A stretch of 64,000 bases of DNA from Inquilinus sp. Marseille-Q2685 (GTDB taxonomy: Bacteria; Pseudomonadota; Alphaproteobacteria; DSM-16000; Inquilinaceae). Positions 25,121 through 33,888 of the stretch are shown here, in pieces. Where the stretch lies: contig NZ_CAKAKL010000001.1 in NCBI RefSeq assembly GCF_916619195.1, forward strand, positions 558,001-622,000, given 5' to 3'. The position numbers and the translations under genes were made by a program. A model generated the notes under the pieces. The model was not told the origin of the DNA. It worked only from the letters and a program-made list of their open reading frames with translations, and ran no database searches. Every line of letters starts with the position of its first letter. The first letter of the stretch is position 1.

Positions 25121-26142
25121 GGCGTCTTGTCTCCGCTTGCCGGGGCCGCATCGCCGGGGGTCGGCGGTGAGGACTGCCGTCGCTTCTGCCATTCGGCGAC
25201 GTTACGATTGTGCTCCTCCAGCGTCCGGGCGAAGACATGCCCGCCGGACCCGTCGGCCACGAAGTAATAATAGTCCGTAACCGCCGGCTTGAGCACTGCG
25301 GCAAGTGCGTCGCGCCCGGGATTCGCGATCGGCCCCGGCGGCAGGCCGGTCACGATATAGGTGTTGTAGGGCGAGTCGAGCTTCCAGTCGGCCCGGGTCA
25401 GCGGGCGGCCGAGCGGCTCCTTGCCCTGGGTCAGGGCATAGATCACCGTCGGGTCGGCCTGCAGCGGCATGCCGGCCTGCAGCCGGTTCAGGAACACGCT
25501 GGCGACCGCCGGCCGTTCCGCCGGCACGCCGGTCTCCTTCTCCACGATGGACGCCAGGGTGACGGCCTCCTGCGGCGATTTGAACGGCAGCCCGTTCGCC
25601 CGCCTGGCCCAGAGCGTGTCGACCTCCTGCCGCATCGCCTTGCGCATCCGCTCGATCACGGCCGCGCGGGTGTCGCCGCGAATGAACTGGTACGTCTCCG
25701 GCAGCAGCGAGCCTTCGGGCGGGACATCCCCGGCCTCGCCGGTCAAGAGCGGCTCGGCCTGCACCAGGGCCACGATCTCGGTCGAGGTCAAGCCTTCCGG
25801 CACGGTGATCTTGTGCGAGACGTTGCTGCCGCGGGCCAGCAGGTCGGCGGCCCCGGCCGGGGAGGTTCCGGGCGCGAAGGCGTATTCCCCGGCCTTCAGG
25901 ACGCGGTCGTCGCCGTCCAGCGCGGTCCCGGCCAGGAACACCCAGCGGTTCTCCACGACGCCCGCCGCCTCGAGCTGCGCCGCGATCGCGGTCAGGCCAC
26001 TGCCGCGCTCGATGACGAGCGTCGCCGGGGCTGTCAGCGGCCCCGGCGAGCGATACTCATGAAGAAACCACGCGACGCCGCCACCGATGACGGCCGCCAG
26101 GACCACCAGGAAGACGAGCGCGCGGGCGAGTGCCCGAAGCAT
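25117..26142 (-). CDS. mltG: Endolytic peptidoglycan transglycosylase MltG
   Basis: A 341-residue membrane-anchored (helix about 8-27) YceG-like lytic transglycosylase that cuts nascent glycan strands. The catalytic glutamate lies in ASIVEKETG (about 198-205); other family markers are EGSLLPETY and SPYNTY. A LysM-like region precedes the catalytic part. It follows fabF after 4 bases and overlaps psd, linking lipid and wall synthesis in one transcript. Confidence 0.92.
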   Translation of the reverse strand: MLRALARALVFLVVLAAVIGGGVAWFLHEYRSPGPLTAPATLVIERGSGLTAIAAQLEAAGVVENRWVFLAGTALDGDDRVLKAGEYAFAPGTSPAGAADLLARGSNVSHKITVPEGLTSTEIVALVQAEPLLTGEAGDVPPEGSLLPETYQFIRGDTRAAVIERMRKAMRQEVDTLWARRANGLPFKSPQEAVTLASIVEKETGVPAERPAVASVFLNRLQAGMPLQADPTVIYALTQGKEPLGRPLTRADWKLDSPYNTYIVTGLPPGPIANPGRDALAAVLKPAVTDYYYFVADGSGGHVFARTLEEHNRNVAEWQKRRQSSPPTPGDAAPASGDKTP

Positions 26143-26146
26143 GAAC

Positions 26147-27412
26147 TCAGACGTACTCGCGGAAGATCAGCGACGCGTTGGTCCCGCCGAAGCCGAAGCT
26201 GTTCGACAGCGCGGCGCGCACCGGCCGCTCCTTGGCCTGCCTCGGCACCAGGTCGACGCCGAGGCAGCTGTCCGAAGGATCCTCGAGGTTCAGGGTCGGC
26301 GGCACCACGTCGTGGTTGACCGCGAGCACCGAATAGATCGCCTCGACCGCGCCGGCCGCACCGAGCAGATGCCCGATCGCGGACTTGGTCGAGGACATGG
26401 ACACGGTCTCGATCGCATTGCCGAACAGGCGCTTGACCGCGCCGAGCTCGATCTCGTCGCCGAGCGGCGTCGAGGTGCCGTGGGCGTTGACGTAGTCGAT
26501 GTCCGACGGGCTCAGTCCGGCCCGCTTCAGCGCCGCCGACATCGCCCGGAAACCGCCATTGCCGTCGTCCGGCGGGGCGGTGATGTGATGCGCGTCGCCC
26601 GACAGGCCGTAGCCCACCACCTCGGCATAGATCGTGGCGCCGCGCGCCTTGGCGTGCTCCAGCTCCTCCAGCACGACCACGCCGGCCCCCTCGCCCATGA
26701 CGAAGCCGTCGCGGCCCTTGTCATAGGGGCGCGAGGCCCGGTCAGGGGTGTCGTTGTAGGCGGTGGACAGCGCCCGCGCCGCGGCGAAGCCGGCGAGCCC
26801 GAGCCGGCACACCGCCGCCTCCGCCCCGCCCGCCACCATGACGTCGGCATCGTCCCACATGATCAGCCGCGCCGCGTCGCCGATCGCGTGCGCGCCGGTC
26901 GAGCAGGCCGTGACCACGGCATGGTTCGGTCCGCGGAAGCCGTGCTGGATCGAGACCTGGCCGGAGGCCAGGTTGATCAGCGCCGCCGGGATGAAGAAGG
27001 GGGAGATCCGGCGGGGCCCCTTCTCCTCCAGGGTCAGCGAGCCCTCGGCGATCCATTGCAGGCCGCCGATGCCCGAGCCGATCATGACGCCGGTGCGGTC
27101 ACGCGCCTCGTCGGTCGGCGGCACCCATCCCGAATTCGCGATCGCCTCATTGGCCGCGGCGATCGCGTAGTGGATGAAGACGTCGTTCTTGCGCTGGTCC
27201 TTGGGCGGAACCGCGCTGTCGACGTCGAAATCGCCCGGGCCGGTGCCGCGCGGCACCATGCCCGCGATCCGCGCCGGCAGATCCGAGACGTCGAAGGTCG
27301 AGATCGCCCCGATGCCGGACTGGCCGGCGATCAGTCGATCCCAGTTGGTCTTCACACCGGCACCGAGAGGCGTGACCATCCCCATGCCGGTGATTACGAC
27401 ACGTCGCATCAT
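26147..27412 (-). CDS. fabF: 3-oxoacyl-ACP synthase II
   Basis: A 421-residue KAS II condensing enzyme that elongates acyl-ACP with malonyl-ACP. Active-site Cys170 is in TACSTGAH; the catalytic histidines lie in NAHGTSTPLGD and SAIGHLLGAAG, and the GFGGTN loop is near the C-terminus. Either of two adjacent ATG codons could start it. It belongs to the leftward fabD-fabG-acpP-fabF-mltG unit and lies 43 bases after acpP. Confidence 0.96.
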   Translation of the reverse strand: MMRRVVITGMGMVTPLGAGVKTNWDRLIAGQSGIGAISTFDVSDLPARIAGMVPRGTGPGDFDVDSAVPPKDQRKNDVFIHYAIAAANEAIANSGWVPPTDEARDRTGVMIGSGIGGLQWIAEGSLTLEEKGPRRISPFFIPAALINLASGQVSIQHGFRGPNHAVVTACSTGAHAIGDAARLIMWDDADVMVAGGAEAAVCRLGLAGFAAARALSTAYNDTPDRASRPYDKGRDGFVMGEGAGVVVLEELEHAKARGATIYAEVVGYGLSGDAHHITAPPDDGNGGFRAMSAALKRAGLSPSDIDYVNAHGTSTPLGDEIELGAVKRLFGNAIETVSMSSTKSAIGHLLGAAGAVEAIYSVLAVNHDVVPPTLNLEDPSDSCLGVDLVPRQAKERPVRAALSNSFGFGGTNASLIFREYV

Positions 27413-27455
27413 TTCATCCGGTTCTGCGGCGGAACGTGTGGCAAAGGGCCTGCGA

Positions 27456-27695
27456 TCAGCCGGCCGAGTGCTGCTCGATGAACTGGATCGCGTCCTTCAC
27501 CGTCAGGATCTTCTCGGCCGCGTCGTCCGGAATCTCGCAGCCGAACTCCTCCTCGAACGCCATGACCAGCTCGACGGTGTCGAGGCTGTCCGCGCCCAGA
27601 TCGTCGATGAAGCTGGCCGACTCGGTGACCTTGCCTTCTTCGACGCCGAGATGCTCGACGACAATCTTCTTAACGCGCTCGGCGATGTCGCTCAT
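27456..27695 (-). CDS. acpP: Acyl carrier protein
   Basis: A 79-residue acidic four-helix protein that carries growing acyl chains on 4'-phosphopantetheine. The modified serine is S37 in [12 protein letters not shown]. It is set off from fabG by 144 bases that may hold its own promoter (TTGGCC, 17 bases, TTATGT on the minus strand at 27782-27810), which would fit the high expression known for this protein. Confidence 0.97.
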   Translation of the reverse strand: MSDIAERVKKIVVEHLGVEEGKVTESASFIDDLGADSLDTVELVMAFEEEFGCEIPDDAAEKILTVKDAIQFIEQHSAG

Positions 27696-27800
27696 TCGTT
27701 CTACCTTTCAAGAGAGCGGAACGGGGCTGAATTCCGCAGTGCTGAACCCCCGCACGAGTGACCGCCCCGTAACCCGCGGTCACATAACACACCTGATCGA

Positions 27801-27824
27801 ACATGGCCAAGCATCTGGCCATGT
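27801..27824. promoter_or_regulatory. Inverted repeat upstream of acpP
   Basis: ACATGGCC-AAGCATCT-GGCCATGT, perfect 8-bp arms between the fabG stop and acpP, overlapping a possible -35 element for acpP. It could be an operator or a weak hairpin ending fabG transcripts; no T-run follows. Confidence 0.35.
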
Positions 27825-27839
27825 CCAGCCCTGGCGACG

Positions 27840-28577
27840 TCAAACCATCGCCATTCCGCCATTCACATGGATGGTCTGGCCGGTGACATAGGCCGCCTCG
27901 TTGCTGGCGAGATACAGGACCGCGGCCGCGATCTCGGCCGGCTCGCCCATCCGCGCCATCGGGATCGTGGCCGAGATCCGCGCCTTCTGCTCGTCGTTCA
28001 GCGCATCGGTCATGGCGCTGGTGACGAAGCCCGGCGCGACGCAGTTGACGGTGATGCCGCGGCTCGCCACCTCCTGCGCCAGCGCCTTGGTCATGCCGGT
28101 CAGACCGGCCTTGGAGGCCGCGTAGTTGGCCTGCCCCGGATTGCCGGTGTGGCCGACGATCGAGGTGATCGACACGATCCGGCCCCAGCGCTTCTTCATC
28201 ATGCCGCGCAGCGCCGCACGGGCCAGGCGGAAGCCGGACACCAGATTGACGTCGAGGACGGTCTCGAAATCCTCATCCTTCATCCGCATCGCCAGGCCGT
28301 CGCGGGTCAGGCCGGCATTGTTGACCAGGATGTCGAGGCCGCCGGTCGCGGCCTCGGCCGCCTTCGCCACCGATTCGGCGCCCTCGGCGCTCGACAGGTC
28401 GCCCGGGGTCACATGCGCCCGCCCGCCCAGCTCCCGGGCCAGCGCCTCCAGCTTCTCGACCTTGGTGCCGGACAGCGCCACGACGGCGCCCTGGGCGTGC
28501 AGCAGGGTCGCGATGGCGCGGCCGATGTCGCCCGAGGCGCCGGTGACGAGCGCCGACTTGCCGTTCAGATCGAACAT
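27840..28577 (-). CDS. fabG: 3-oxoacyl-ACP reductase
   Basis: A 245-residue SDR that reduces 3-oxoacyl-ACP with NADPH. Cofactor loop TGASGDIG, NNAGLTRDGL, catalytic Ser in SITSIVG and YAASKAG; the C-terminus VTGQTIHVNGGMAMV is typical of FabG. ATG 28577 (MFDLNGK) gives the normal length; ATG 28586 is a possible alternative. It lies 31 bases after fabD. Confidence 0.95.
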   Translation of the reverse strand: MFDLNGKSALVTGASGDIGRAIATLLHAQGAVVALSGTKVEKLEALARELGGRAHVTPGDLSSAEGAESVAKAAEAATGGLDILVNNAGLTRDGLAMRMKDEDFETVLDVNLVSGFRLARAALRGMMKKRWGRIVSITSIVGHTGNPGQANYAASKAGLTGMTKALAQEVASRGITVNCVAPGFVTSAMTDALNDEQKARISATIPMARMGEPAEIAAAVLYLASNEAAYVTGQTIHVNGGMAMV

Positions 28578-28608
28578 GCTCTCCATCCCTTGTGCTTCGG
28601 CCTCTGTT

Positions 28609-29559
28609 TCAGGCGCCGGTCGACGCAATCCAGGCGTCGATCTCCTCGGGCGTCTGCAGCGACACCGCGGCGAGGTCGCGGTCGATGCGCTTGGCGAGGC
28701 CGGCCAGCACCTTGCCGGCCCCGAGCTCGACCAGTTCCTGCACGCCCGCGGATTTCATGTAAAGCACGCTCTCGCGCCAGCGCACGGTGCCGGTCACCTG
28801 ATCGACCAGCAGGCGGCGGATCTCGTCCGGCGCGGTCACAGGCGCTGCGGTGACATTGGCCACCACCGGCACGGCCGGCGCCTTGATCTCGACCTCGGCC
28901 AGCGCCGCGCGCATCGCCTCGGCCGCCGGCGCCATCAGCGGGCAATGGAAGGGCGCGCTGACGGGAAGGAGGATGCTGCGCTTGGCGCCGAGCTCGGCCG
29001 CCAGCGCCATCGCCCGCTCGACCGCTTCCTTGTGGCCGCTGACCACGACCTGGCCGGGCGCGTTGTCGTTGGCCGCGGTGCAGATCGAGTCCGCGGTCGA
29101 GGCGCGGGCGGCGACGTCGCGCGCCTGGTCGAGGTCGAGGCCCAGCAGCGCCGCCATGGCGCCGACGCCGACCGGCACCGCCTTCTGCATCGACTGGCCG
29201 CGCAGGCGCAGCAGCCGGGCCGCGTCGGCGACGCTGACCGCCCCGGCCGCGGCCAGGGCCGAATACTCGCCCAGGCTATGGCCGGCGACGAATCCGGCGA
29301 AATCCGCCAGCGACCTGCCCGACCGCTCAGCCACCGTCCGCGCCGCGGCGACCGAGGCCGCCATCAGCGCCGGCTGGGCGTTCTCGGTCAAGGTCAGCGT
29401 CTCGATGTCGCCGCCGAACATCAGCTCGGACAGCTTCTGGCCCAGCGCCGCGTCGACCTCGGCGAAGACATCGCGGGCGGCGGCCGACCCGTCGGCCAGC
29501 GCCTTGCCCATGCCGACAGCCTGGCTGCCCTGTCCCGGAAACACGAAAGCGCGCGCCAT
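28609..29559 (-). CDS. fabD: Malonyl-CoA-ACP transacylase
   Basis: A 316-residue enzyme that loads malonyl groups onto ACP. The nucleophile is S95 in GHSLGEYS; the partner His is in SAPFHCPLM, and the N-terminal FVFPGQGSQ motif fixes the start at 29559. First gene of the fatty-acid unit, divergent from rpsF across 236 bases. Confidence 0.95.
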   Translation of the reverse strand: MARAFVFPGQGSQAVGMGKALADGSAAARDVFAEVDAALGQKLSELMFGGDIETLTLTENAQPALMAASVAAARTVAERSGRSLADFAGFVAGHSLGEYSALAAAGAVSVADAARLLRLRGQSMQKAVPVGVGAMAALLGLDLDQARDVAARASTADSICTAANDNAPGQVVVSGHKEAVERAMALAAELGAKRSILLPVSAPFHCPLMAPAAEAMRAALAEVEIKAPAVPVVANVTAAPVTAPDEIRRLLVDQVTGTVRWRESVLYMKSAGVQELVELGAGKVLAGLAKRIDRDLAAVSLQTPEEIDAWIASTGA

Positions 29560-29653
29560 GGCGGCGTTCCCCCGCATCACAATGAGGGCGCTGGTCTTAG
29601 AGCCTCGCCACTGCAAGTCAAGCCTGATCGACGATACAGGGTTCCGATCGCGC

Positions 29654-29681
29654 TTGATCTCCGCTCGCTCCTGAGTATAGT
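29654..29681 (+). promoter_or_regulatory. Candidate sigma-70-type promoter of rpsF
   Basis: TTGATC and TATAGT are separated by 16 bases and lie about 115 bases upstream of the rpsF start, in the fabD-rpsF divergent region. Both hexamers are close to the vegetative consensus. Confidence 0.5.
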
Positions 29682-29795
29682 GCGCGCCTTCGTCGATGCT
29701 CCTTGCCGGCCGCGCGGCATAGCGGCCGGCTTTGGCATGGGCGGCTGGCGGTCCGCCGCACAGCGCCATGCCGGGAACAGCCATAAGGAGTCACC

Positions 29796-30251
29796 ATGCC
29801 ACTTTACGAGAGCGTGTACATCGCGCGGCAGGACGTGTCCGCCGCGCAGGTGGAGGCCCTGACCGAGGGCTTCACCAACATCATCACCGAGAACGGCGGC
29901 AAGGTCACCAAGACCGAGTATTGGGGCCTGAAGAGCTTCGCCTATCGGATCAAGAAGAACCGCAAGGGCCACTACGTCCTGCTGAACATCGACGCCCCCG
30001 CGGCCGCCGTGGCCGAGATGGAGCGCCTGATGGGCATCAACGAGGACGTGCTGCGTACCCTGACCCTGCGCGTCGACGCCCTCGAGGAGGGTCCGTCGGT
30101 GATGATGCAGAGCCGGGCCGGCCGTGACCGCGACGGCCGCGATCGCGATGGCCGCGATCGCGACGGTCGGGGCGACCGCGGTGATCGTGGCGAGCGCCGG
30201 GACCGTGGCTTCGGCCGCGACCAGGCCGAAGGTGAAGGAGCCCAGGCATGA
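29796..30251 (+). CDS. rpsF: 30S ribosomal protein S6
   Basis: A 151-residue S6. The first about 95 residues match the S6 fold ([12 protein letters not shown] start, [18 protein letters not shown] strand). The rest is a low-complexity, strongly charged tail with repeated RDRDG units, longer than in many bacteria. AAGGAG precedes the ATG. It overlaps rpsR by 4 bases. Confidence 0.95.
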   Translation: MPLYESVYIARQDVSAAQVEALTEGFTNIITENGGKVTKTEYWGLKSFAYRIKKNRKGHYVLLNIDAPAAAVAEMERLMGINEDVLRTLTLRVDALEEGPSVMMQSRAGRDRDGRDRDGRDRDGRGDRGDRGERRDRGFGRDQAEGEGAQA

Positions 30252-30487
30252 GCGCGATGGGTGCACGCCGTCCGTTCTTCCGCCGCCGGAAGACCTGCCC
30301 GTTCTCCGGCGCCAACGCGCCGAAGATCGACTACAAGGACACCAAGCTGCTGGGCCGCTTCATCTCCGAGCGCGGCAAGATCGTCCCGAGCCGCATCACC
30401 GCGGTCTCGGCCAAGAAGCAGCGTGAGCTGGCCCGCGCCATCAAGCGCGCGCGCTTCCTCGGCCTCCTGCCCTACATCGTGAAGTAA
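30248..30487 (+). CDS. rpsR: 30S ribosomal protein S18
   Basis: A 79-residue S18, the partner of S6 on the ribosome platform. Recognised from [31 protein letters not shown] and the Arg/Lys-rich C-terminal helix. ATGA overlap with rpsF; 13 bases before rplI with a GGGAGAGG box between. Confidence 0.96.
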   Translation: MSAMGARRPFFRRRKTCPFSGANAPKIDYKDTKLLGRFISERGKIVPSRITAVSAKKQRELARAIKRARFLGLLPYIVK

Positions 30488-30500
30488 GGGAGAGGGTCCG

Positions 30501-31085
30501 ATGGAAATCATCCTGCTGGAGCGGGTCGAGAAGCTCGGCCAGATCGGCGACGTGGTGAAGGTGAAGCCAGGCTTCGCCCGCAACTACCTCCTGCCGCAGA
30601 AGAAGGCGCTGCGCGCGACCAAGGCCAATCTGGCCGTGTTCGAGAAGCAGCGGGCGCAGATCGAGGCCAACAACCTCAAGCTGAAGGGCGAGGCCGAGAA
30701 GGTCGCCGGGCGCATGGACGACGTCCACATCGTCGTCATCCGCCAGGCCGGCGACACCGGCCAGCTCTACGGCTCGGTGACTGCCCGCGACATCGCCGAG
30801 GCCCTGACCGAGGCCGGCTACACCGTCTCGCGCGGCCAGGTCGCGATCGAGCATCCGATCAAGACCCTGGGCCTGGAGAAGGTCCGGATCCGGCTGCATC
30901 CCGAGGTCAGCGTCATCGTCACCGTGAACGTCGCCCGCTCGGCCGAAGAGGCCGAGATGCAGCGCGAGCGCGGCGGCATGGTCGTCGCCTCGGTCCTCGA
31001 GGAGGAAGAAGCGGCGGCCGAGGCCGCTGCCGCGGCCGCCATCGCCGAGGCCGAGACCGAGGGCACCGAGGGAGAGCCGGCGTAA
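30501..31085 (+). CDS. rplI: 50S ribosomal protein L9
   Basis: A 194-residue L9. The N-terminal domain ([32 protein letters not shown]) and connecting helix are clear. The C-terminal domain is followed by an acidic Glu/Ala tail (about 160-194), giving a protein longer than the roughly 150 residues of the standard form. End of the ribosomal operon; a terminator follows 29 bases later. Confidence 0.96.
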   Translation: MEIILLERVEKLGQIGDVVKVKPGFARNYLLPQKKALRATKANLAVFEKQRAQIEANNLKLKGEAEKVAGRMDDVHIVVIRQAGDTGQLYGSVTARDIAEALTEAGYTVSRGQVAIEHPIKTLGLEKVRIRLHPEVSVIVTVNVARSAEEAEMQRERGGMVVASVLEEEEAAAEAAAAAAIAEAETEGTEGEPA

Positions 31086-31114
31086 TCCGTCGGGCTCGGT
31101 CCTGTATCGAAGAG

Positions 31115-31142
31115 GCGCGGACCTTCGGGTCCGCGCTTTTTT
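31115..31142 (+). terminator. Rho-independent terminator after rplI
   Basis: GCGCGGACC-TTCG-GGTCCGCGC, a perfect 9-bp stem with a stable TTCG tetraloop followed by TTTTTT. Confidence 0.92.
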
Positions 31143-31254
31143 GTTGGGGCGCGCTCTCCGCCCAACCTGAACAACAGGTTGCAAACTCTTAACGTGATCC
31201 GGGGCCGGGGTGGGATTAGCGTCCGGCCGATCCGGTCCAATCGAGTTCCCGTCC

Positions 31255-33888
31255 ATGTCCACGGCACAGCCGCAGGCGGTTTCCGTTCCGACTGCCGACG
31301 CGGCCGACGTCACCGGCACCGTGACCCTTCGGCCCATGCATCAGCGCCTGAAGCCGGCCCTGCTGACCATCGTCACCCTGCTGCTGTTCGCGGGCGCCGC
31401 CTACGCGATCCGGCAGGAGCTGGCGGCGATGAGCTGGCACGACCTGATCGCCCGCATCCGCGCCCTGCCCTGGACCTCGGCCGGCCTGGCACTGCTGGGC
31501 ACGATCGGCAGCTTCATCGCCCTGATGGGCTACGACTGGTCGGCGCTGCGCTATGTCGGCGCCCGGGTGCCGCTGCGGACCATGGCGCTGGCCAGCTTCT
31601 GCGGCTATGCCGTCGGCAACACCATCGGCGGCCTCGTCACCGCCAGCTCGGTGCGCTACCGCGTCTACACCGCGACCGGGCTGGAATTCGGCGACATCGC
31701 CAGGGTCGCCGGCTTCTGCGCCCTCGCCTTCGGCCTCGGCATCGTCACGGTCGGCGCCGCGGCGGTGCTGCTGCAGCCGCATCTGCTGACCCGCGCGCTC
31801 GGCGTCCACACCATCTGGACCAGCGCCGGCGCCGCCGTGATCCTGGCCGGCGCCGCCCTGTTCCTGCTGCTCTGCGCCCTGCGCCGCCCGGACCAAGCCC
31901 TTCTTGGTCGGATCCCGCTGCCCAGCTTCGGCATCGCCGCGGGCCAGCTGGTGATCTCGACGGTCGAGCTGCTGTTCGCCGGCTTCGCCTTCTGGGTGCT
32001 GCTGCCGCATGGCAGCGTGTCGTTCAGCGCCTTCTTCGTCGTCTTCGTCGTCGCCACCGTGGCCGGCATCATCAGCCATGTGCCGGGCGGCGTCGGCGTG
32101 TTCGAATCGGTGATGCTGCTCGGCCTGGGGCCGGTGCTGCCGCCGCAGGCGATCGCCGCGGCGCTGGTCGTCTACCGCGCAGTCTATTTCCTGATCCCGG
32201 TGATCCTGGCCGTCGGCATCCTCGCCAGCGCCGAGACGGCGCGGGGTCTGCGCCGGCTGCAGAGCCACGCGCCGACCCGGCTGACCCTCGATGTCGCCGG
32301 CCGGCTGATGCCGTCGGTGATGGCGGCGCTGATCTTCGTCGTCGGCACGCTGCTGCTGGTCTCGGCGGCCACGCCGACGCTGAAGAGCCGCATCGAGATC
32401 CTGGAGGCCCTGCCGATCGCGGTGGTCGAGCTGTCGCACATCCTGGCCGCCATGACCGGGCTGGCGCTGCTGGTCGTCGCCTGGGGCCTGTTCCGGCGGC
32501 TGATCGCGGCCTATTGGCTGACCCTGCTGCTGCTCGCGGTCAGCGCCGTGCTGGCGCTGGGCAAGGGCTTCGCCTGGCGCGAGGCGCTGCTGCTGCTGCT
32601 CTGCCTCGTCATCATGCTGCCCTGCCGGGAGGAGTTCTGGCGCCGCTCGGCCCTGTTCGACCAGCCGATGACGCCGGGCTGGCTGATCGCGCTGGGCAGC
32701 GTCGTCGGCGGCATGGCCTGGCTGACCTTCTTCTCCTTCCGCCACGTCGCCTACGCCAACGACCTGTGGTGGACCTTCGAGGTCCATGACGAGGCGTCGC
32801 GCGCGCTGCGCGCCATGGTCGCGGTCAGCCTGCTGGCCACGCTATACGGCCTGTGGCACCTGGTCCGTGCCCATCGCGGCCGGATGGCGGCGCCCACCGC
32901 CGCCGAGCTCCACCAGGCCGAGCAGATCCTGCGGCAGCAGCCCCGCGCCGAGGCCAATCTGGTGCGCATGGGCGATAAGGCGCTGCTGTTCTCGGACAGC
33001 GGCCGCGCCTTCCTGATGTACGCCATCCAGGGCCGCACCTGGGCCGCGCTGGGCGACCCGGTCGGCGCGCGGGAGGACTGGCCGGAGCTGATCTGGCGCT
33101 TTCGCGAGATGACCGAGGCCGCCAGCGGCCGCCCGGCCTATTACGGCGTCCGGGCCGAGACCCTGCCGCTCTATCTCGACACCGGCATGACCCTGTCGAA
33201 GCTGGGCGAAGAGGCGCGGGTGCCGCTGCGCGCCTTCACGCTCGAAGGCGGCAGCCGCAAGAAGGCGCTGCGCTATGCCCTGTCACGCGGCGAGAAGGAC
33301 GGGCTGACCTTCGAGATCGTGCCGGCCAGCGGCGGCACGGGCCTGATCAGCGAACTCGCCGCCGTCTCCGACGACTGGCTGCACAAGCAGGCGGCCAAGG
33401 AAAAGCGCTTCTCGCTCGGCGCCTTCATCCCGGACTACGTCCACGGCTCGCCCACGGCCCTGGTGCGCGAGCATGGCCGGCTGGTGGCCTTCGCCACGCT
33501 GATGGTGACCGACGAGAAGAGCGAGGTCGCCATCGACCTGATGCGCCACACCGAGGCGAATTCCAAGCTGGTGATGGAGTACCTGATCACCAAGCTGATC
33601 GTGCACTACAAGGAGCAGGGCTACGAGACGTTCAGCCTCGGCATGGCGCCGCTGTCCGGCATGGAGAGCCACCCGCTGGCGCCGCTGTGGCACCGCATCG
33701 GCCGCTTCGTCTATCGCAGCGGCGCCCGCTTCTACAATTTCGAGGGTCTGCGCGCCTTCAAGCAGAAGTTCGACCCGGTGTGGGAGCCGCGCTACCTGGC
33801 GACGCCGAGCGGCCTGGCCCCGGCCCTGGCGATCTCGGACATCGCGGCGCTGATCGGCGGCGGGATCAAGGGGTTGGTGGCACGATGA
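31255..33888 (+). CDS. mprF: Lysyl-phosphatidylglycerol synthase/flippase (MprF/LpiA)
   Basis: An 877-residue bifunctional membrane protein. The N-terminal two-thirds hold about 14 membrane helices (flippase part, about 30-560). The C-terminal cytoplasmic domain (about 565-870, DUF2156) resembles a GNAT-type aminoacyl-tRNA-dependent transferase, with PAYYGVRAETLPLYLD and the EGLRAFKQKFDPVW end. It attaches Lys (or another amino acid) to phosphatidylglycerol, lowering negative charge. ATG 31255 is preferred over GTG 31210. It overlaps the acvB-like gene by 4 bases. Confidence 0.9.
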   Translation: MSTAQPQAVSVPTADAADVTGTVTLRPMHQRLKPALLTIVTLLLFAGAAYAIRQELAAMSWHDLIARIRALPWTSAGLALLGTIGSFIALMGYDWSALRYVGARVPLRTMALASFCGYAVGNTIGGLVTASSVRYRVYTATGLEFGDIARVAGFCALAFGLGIVTVGAAAVLLQPHLLTRALGVHTIWTSAGAAVILAGAALFLLLCALRRPDQALLGRIPLPSFGIAAGQLVISTVELLFAGFAFWVLLPHGSVSFSAFFVVFVVATVAGIISHVPGGVGVFESVMLLGLGPVLPPQAIAAALVVYRAVYFLIPVILAVGILASAETARGLRRLQSHAPTRLTLDVAGRLMPSVMAALIFVVGTLLLVSAATPTLKSRIEILEALPIAVVELSHILAAMTGLALLVVAWGLFRRLIAAYWLTLLLLAVSAVLALGKGFAWREALLLLLCLVIMLPCREEFWRRSALFDQPMTPGWLIALGSVVGGMAWLTFFSFRHVAYANDLWWTFEVHDEASRALRAMVAVSLLATLYGLWHLVRAHRGRMAAPTAAELHQAEQILRQQPRAEANLVRMGDKALLFSDSGRAFLMYAIQGRTWAALGDPVGAREDWPELIWRFREMTEAASGRPAYYGVRAETLPLYLDTGMTLSKLGEEARVPLRAFTLEGGSRKKALRYALSRGEKDGLTFEIVPASGGTGLISELAAVSDDWLHKQAAKEKRFSLGAFIPDYVHGSPTALVREHGRLVAFATLMVTDEKSEVAIDLMRHTEANSKLVMEYLITKLIVHYKEQGYETFSLGMAPLSGMESHPLAPLWHRIGRFVYRSGARFYNFEGLRAFKQKFDPVWEPRYLATPSGLAPALAISDIAALIGGGIKGLVAR

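Noticed and set aside
30121-30190. Tandem repeats in rpsF as a separate repeat element
   Set aside because: They encode the in-frame RDRDG tail of S6 and are explained by the protein.
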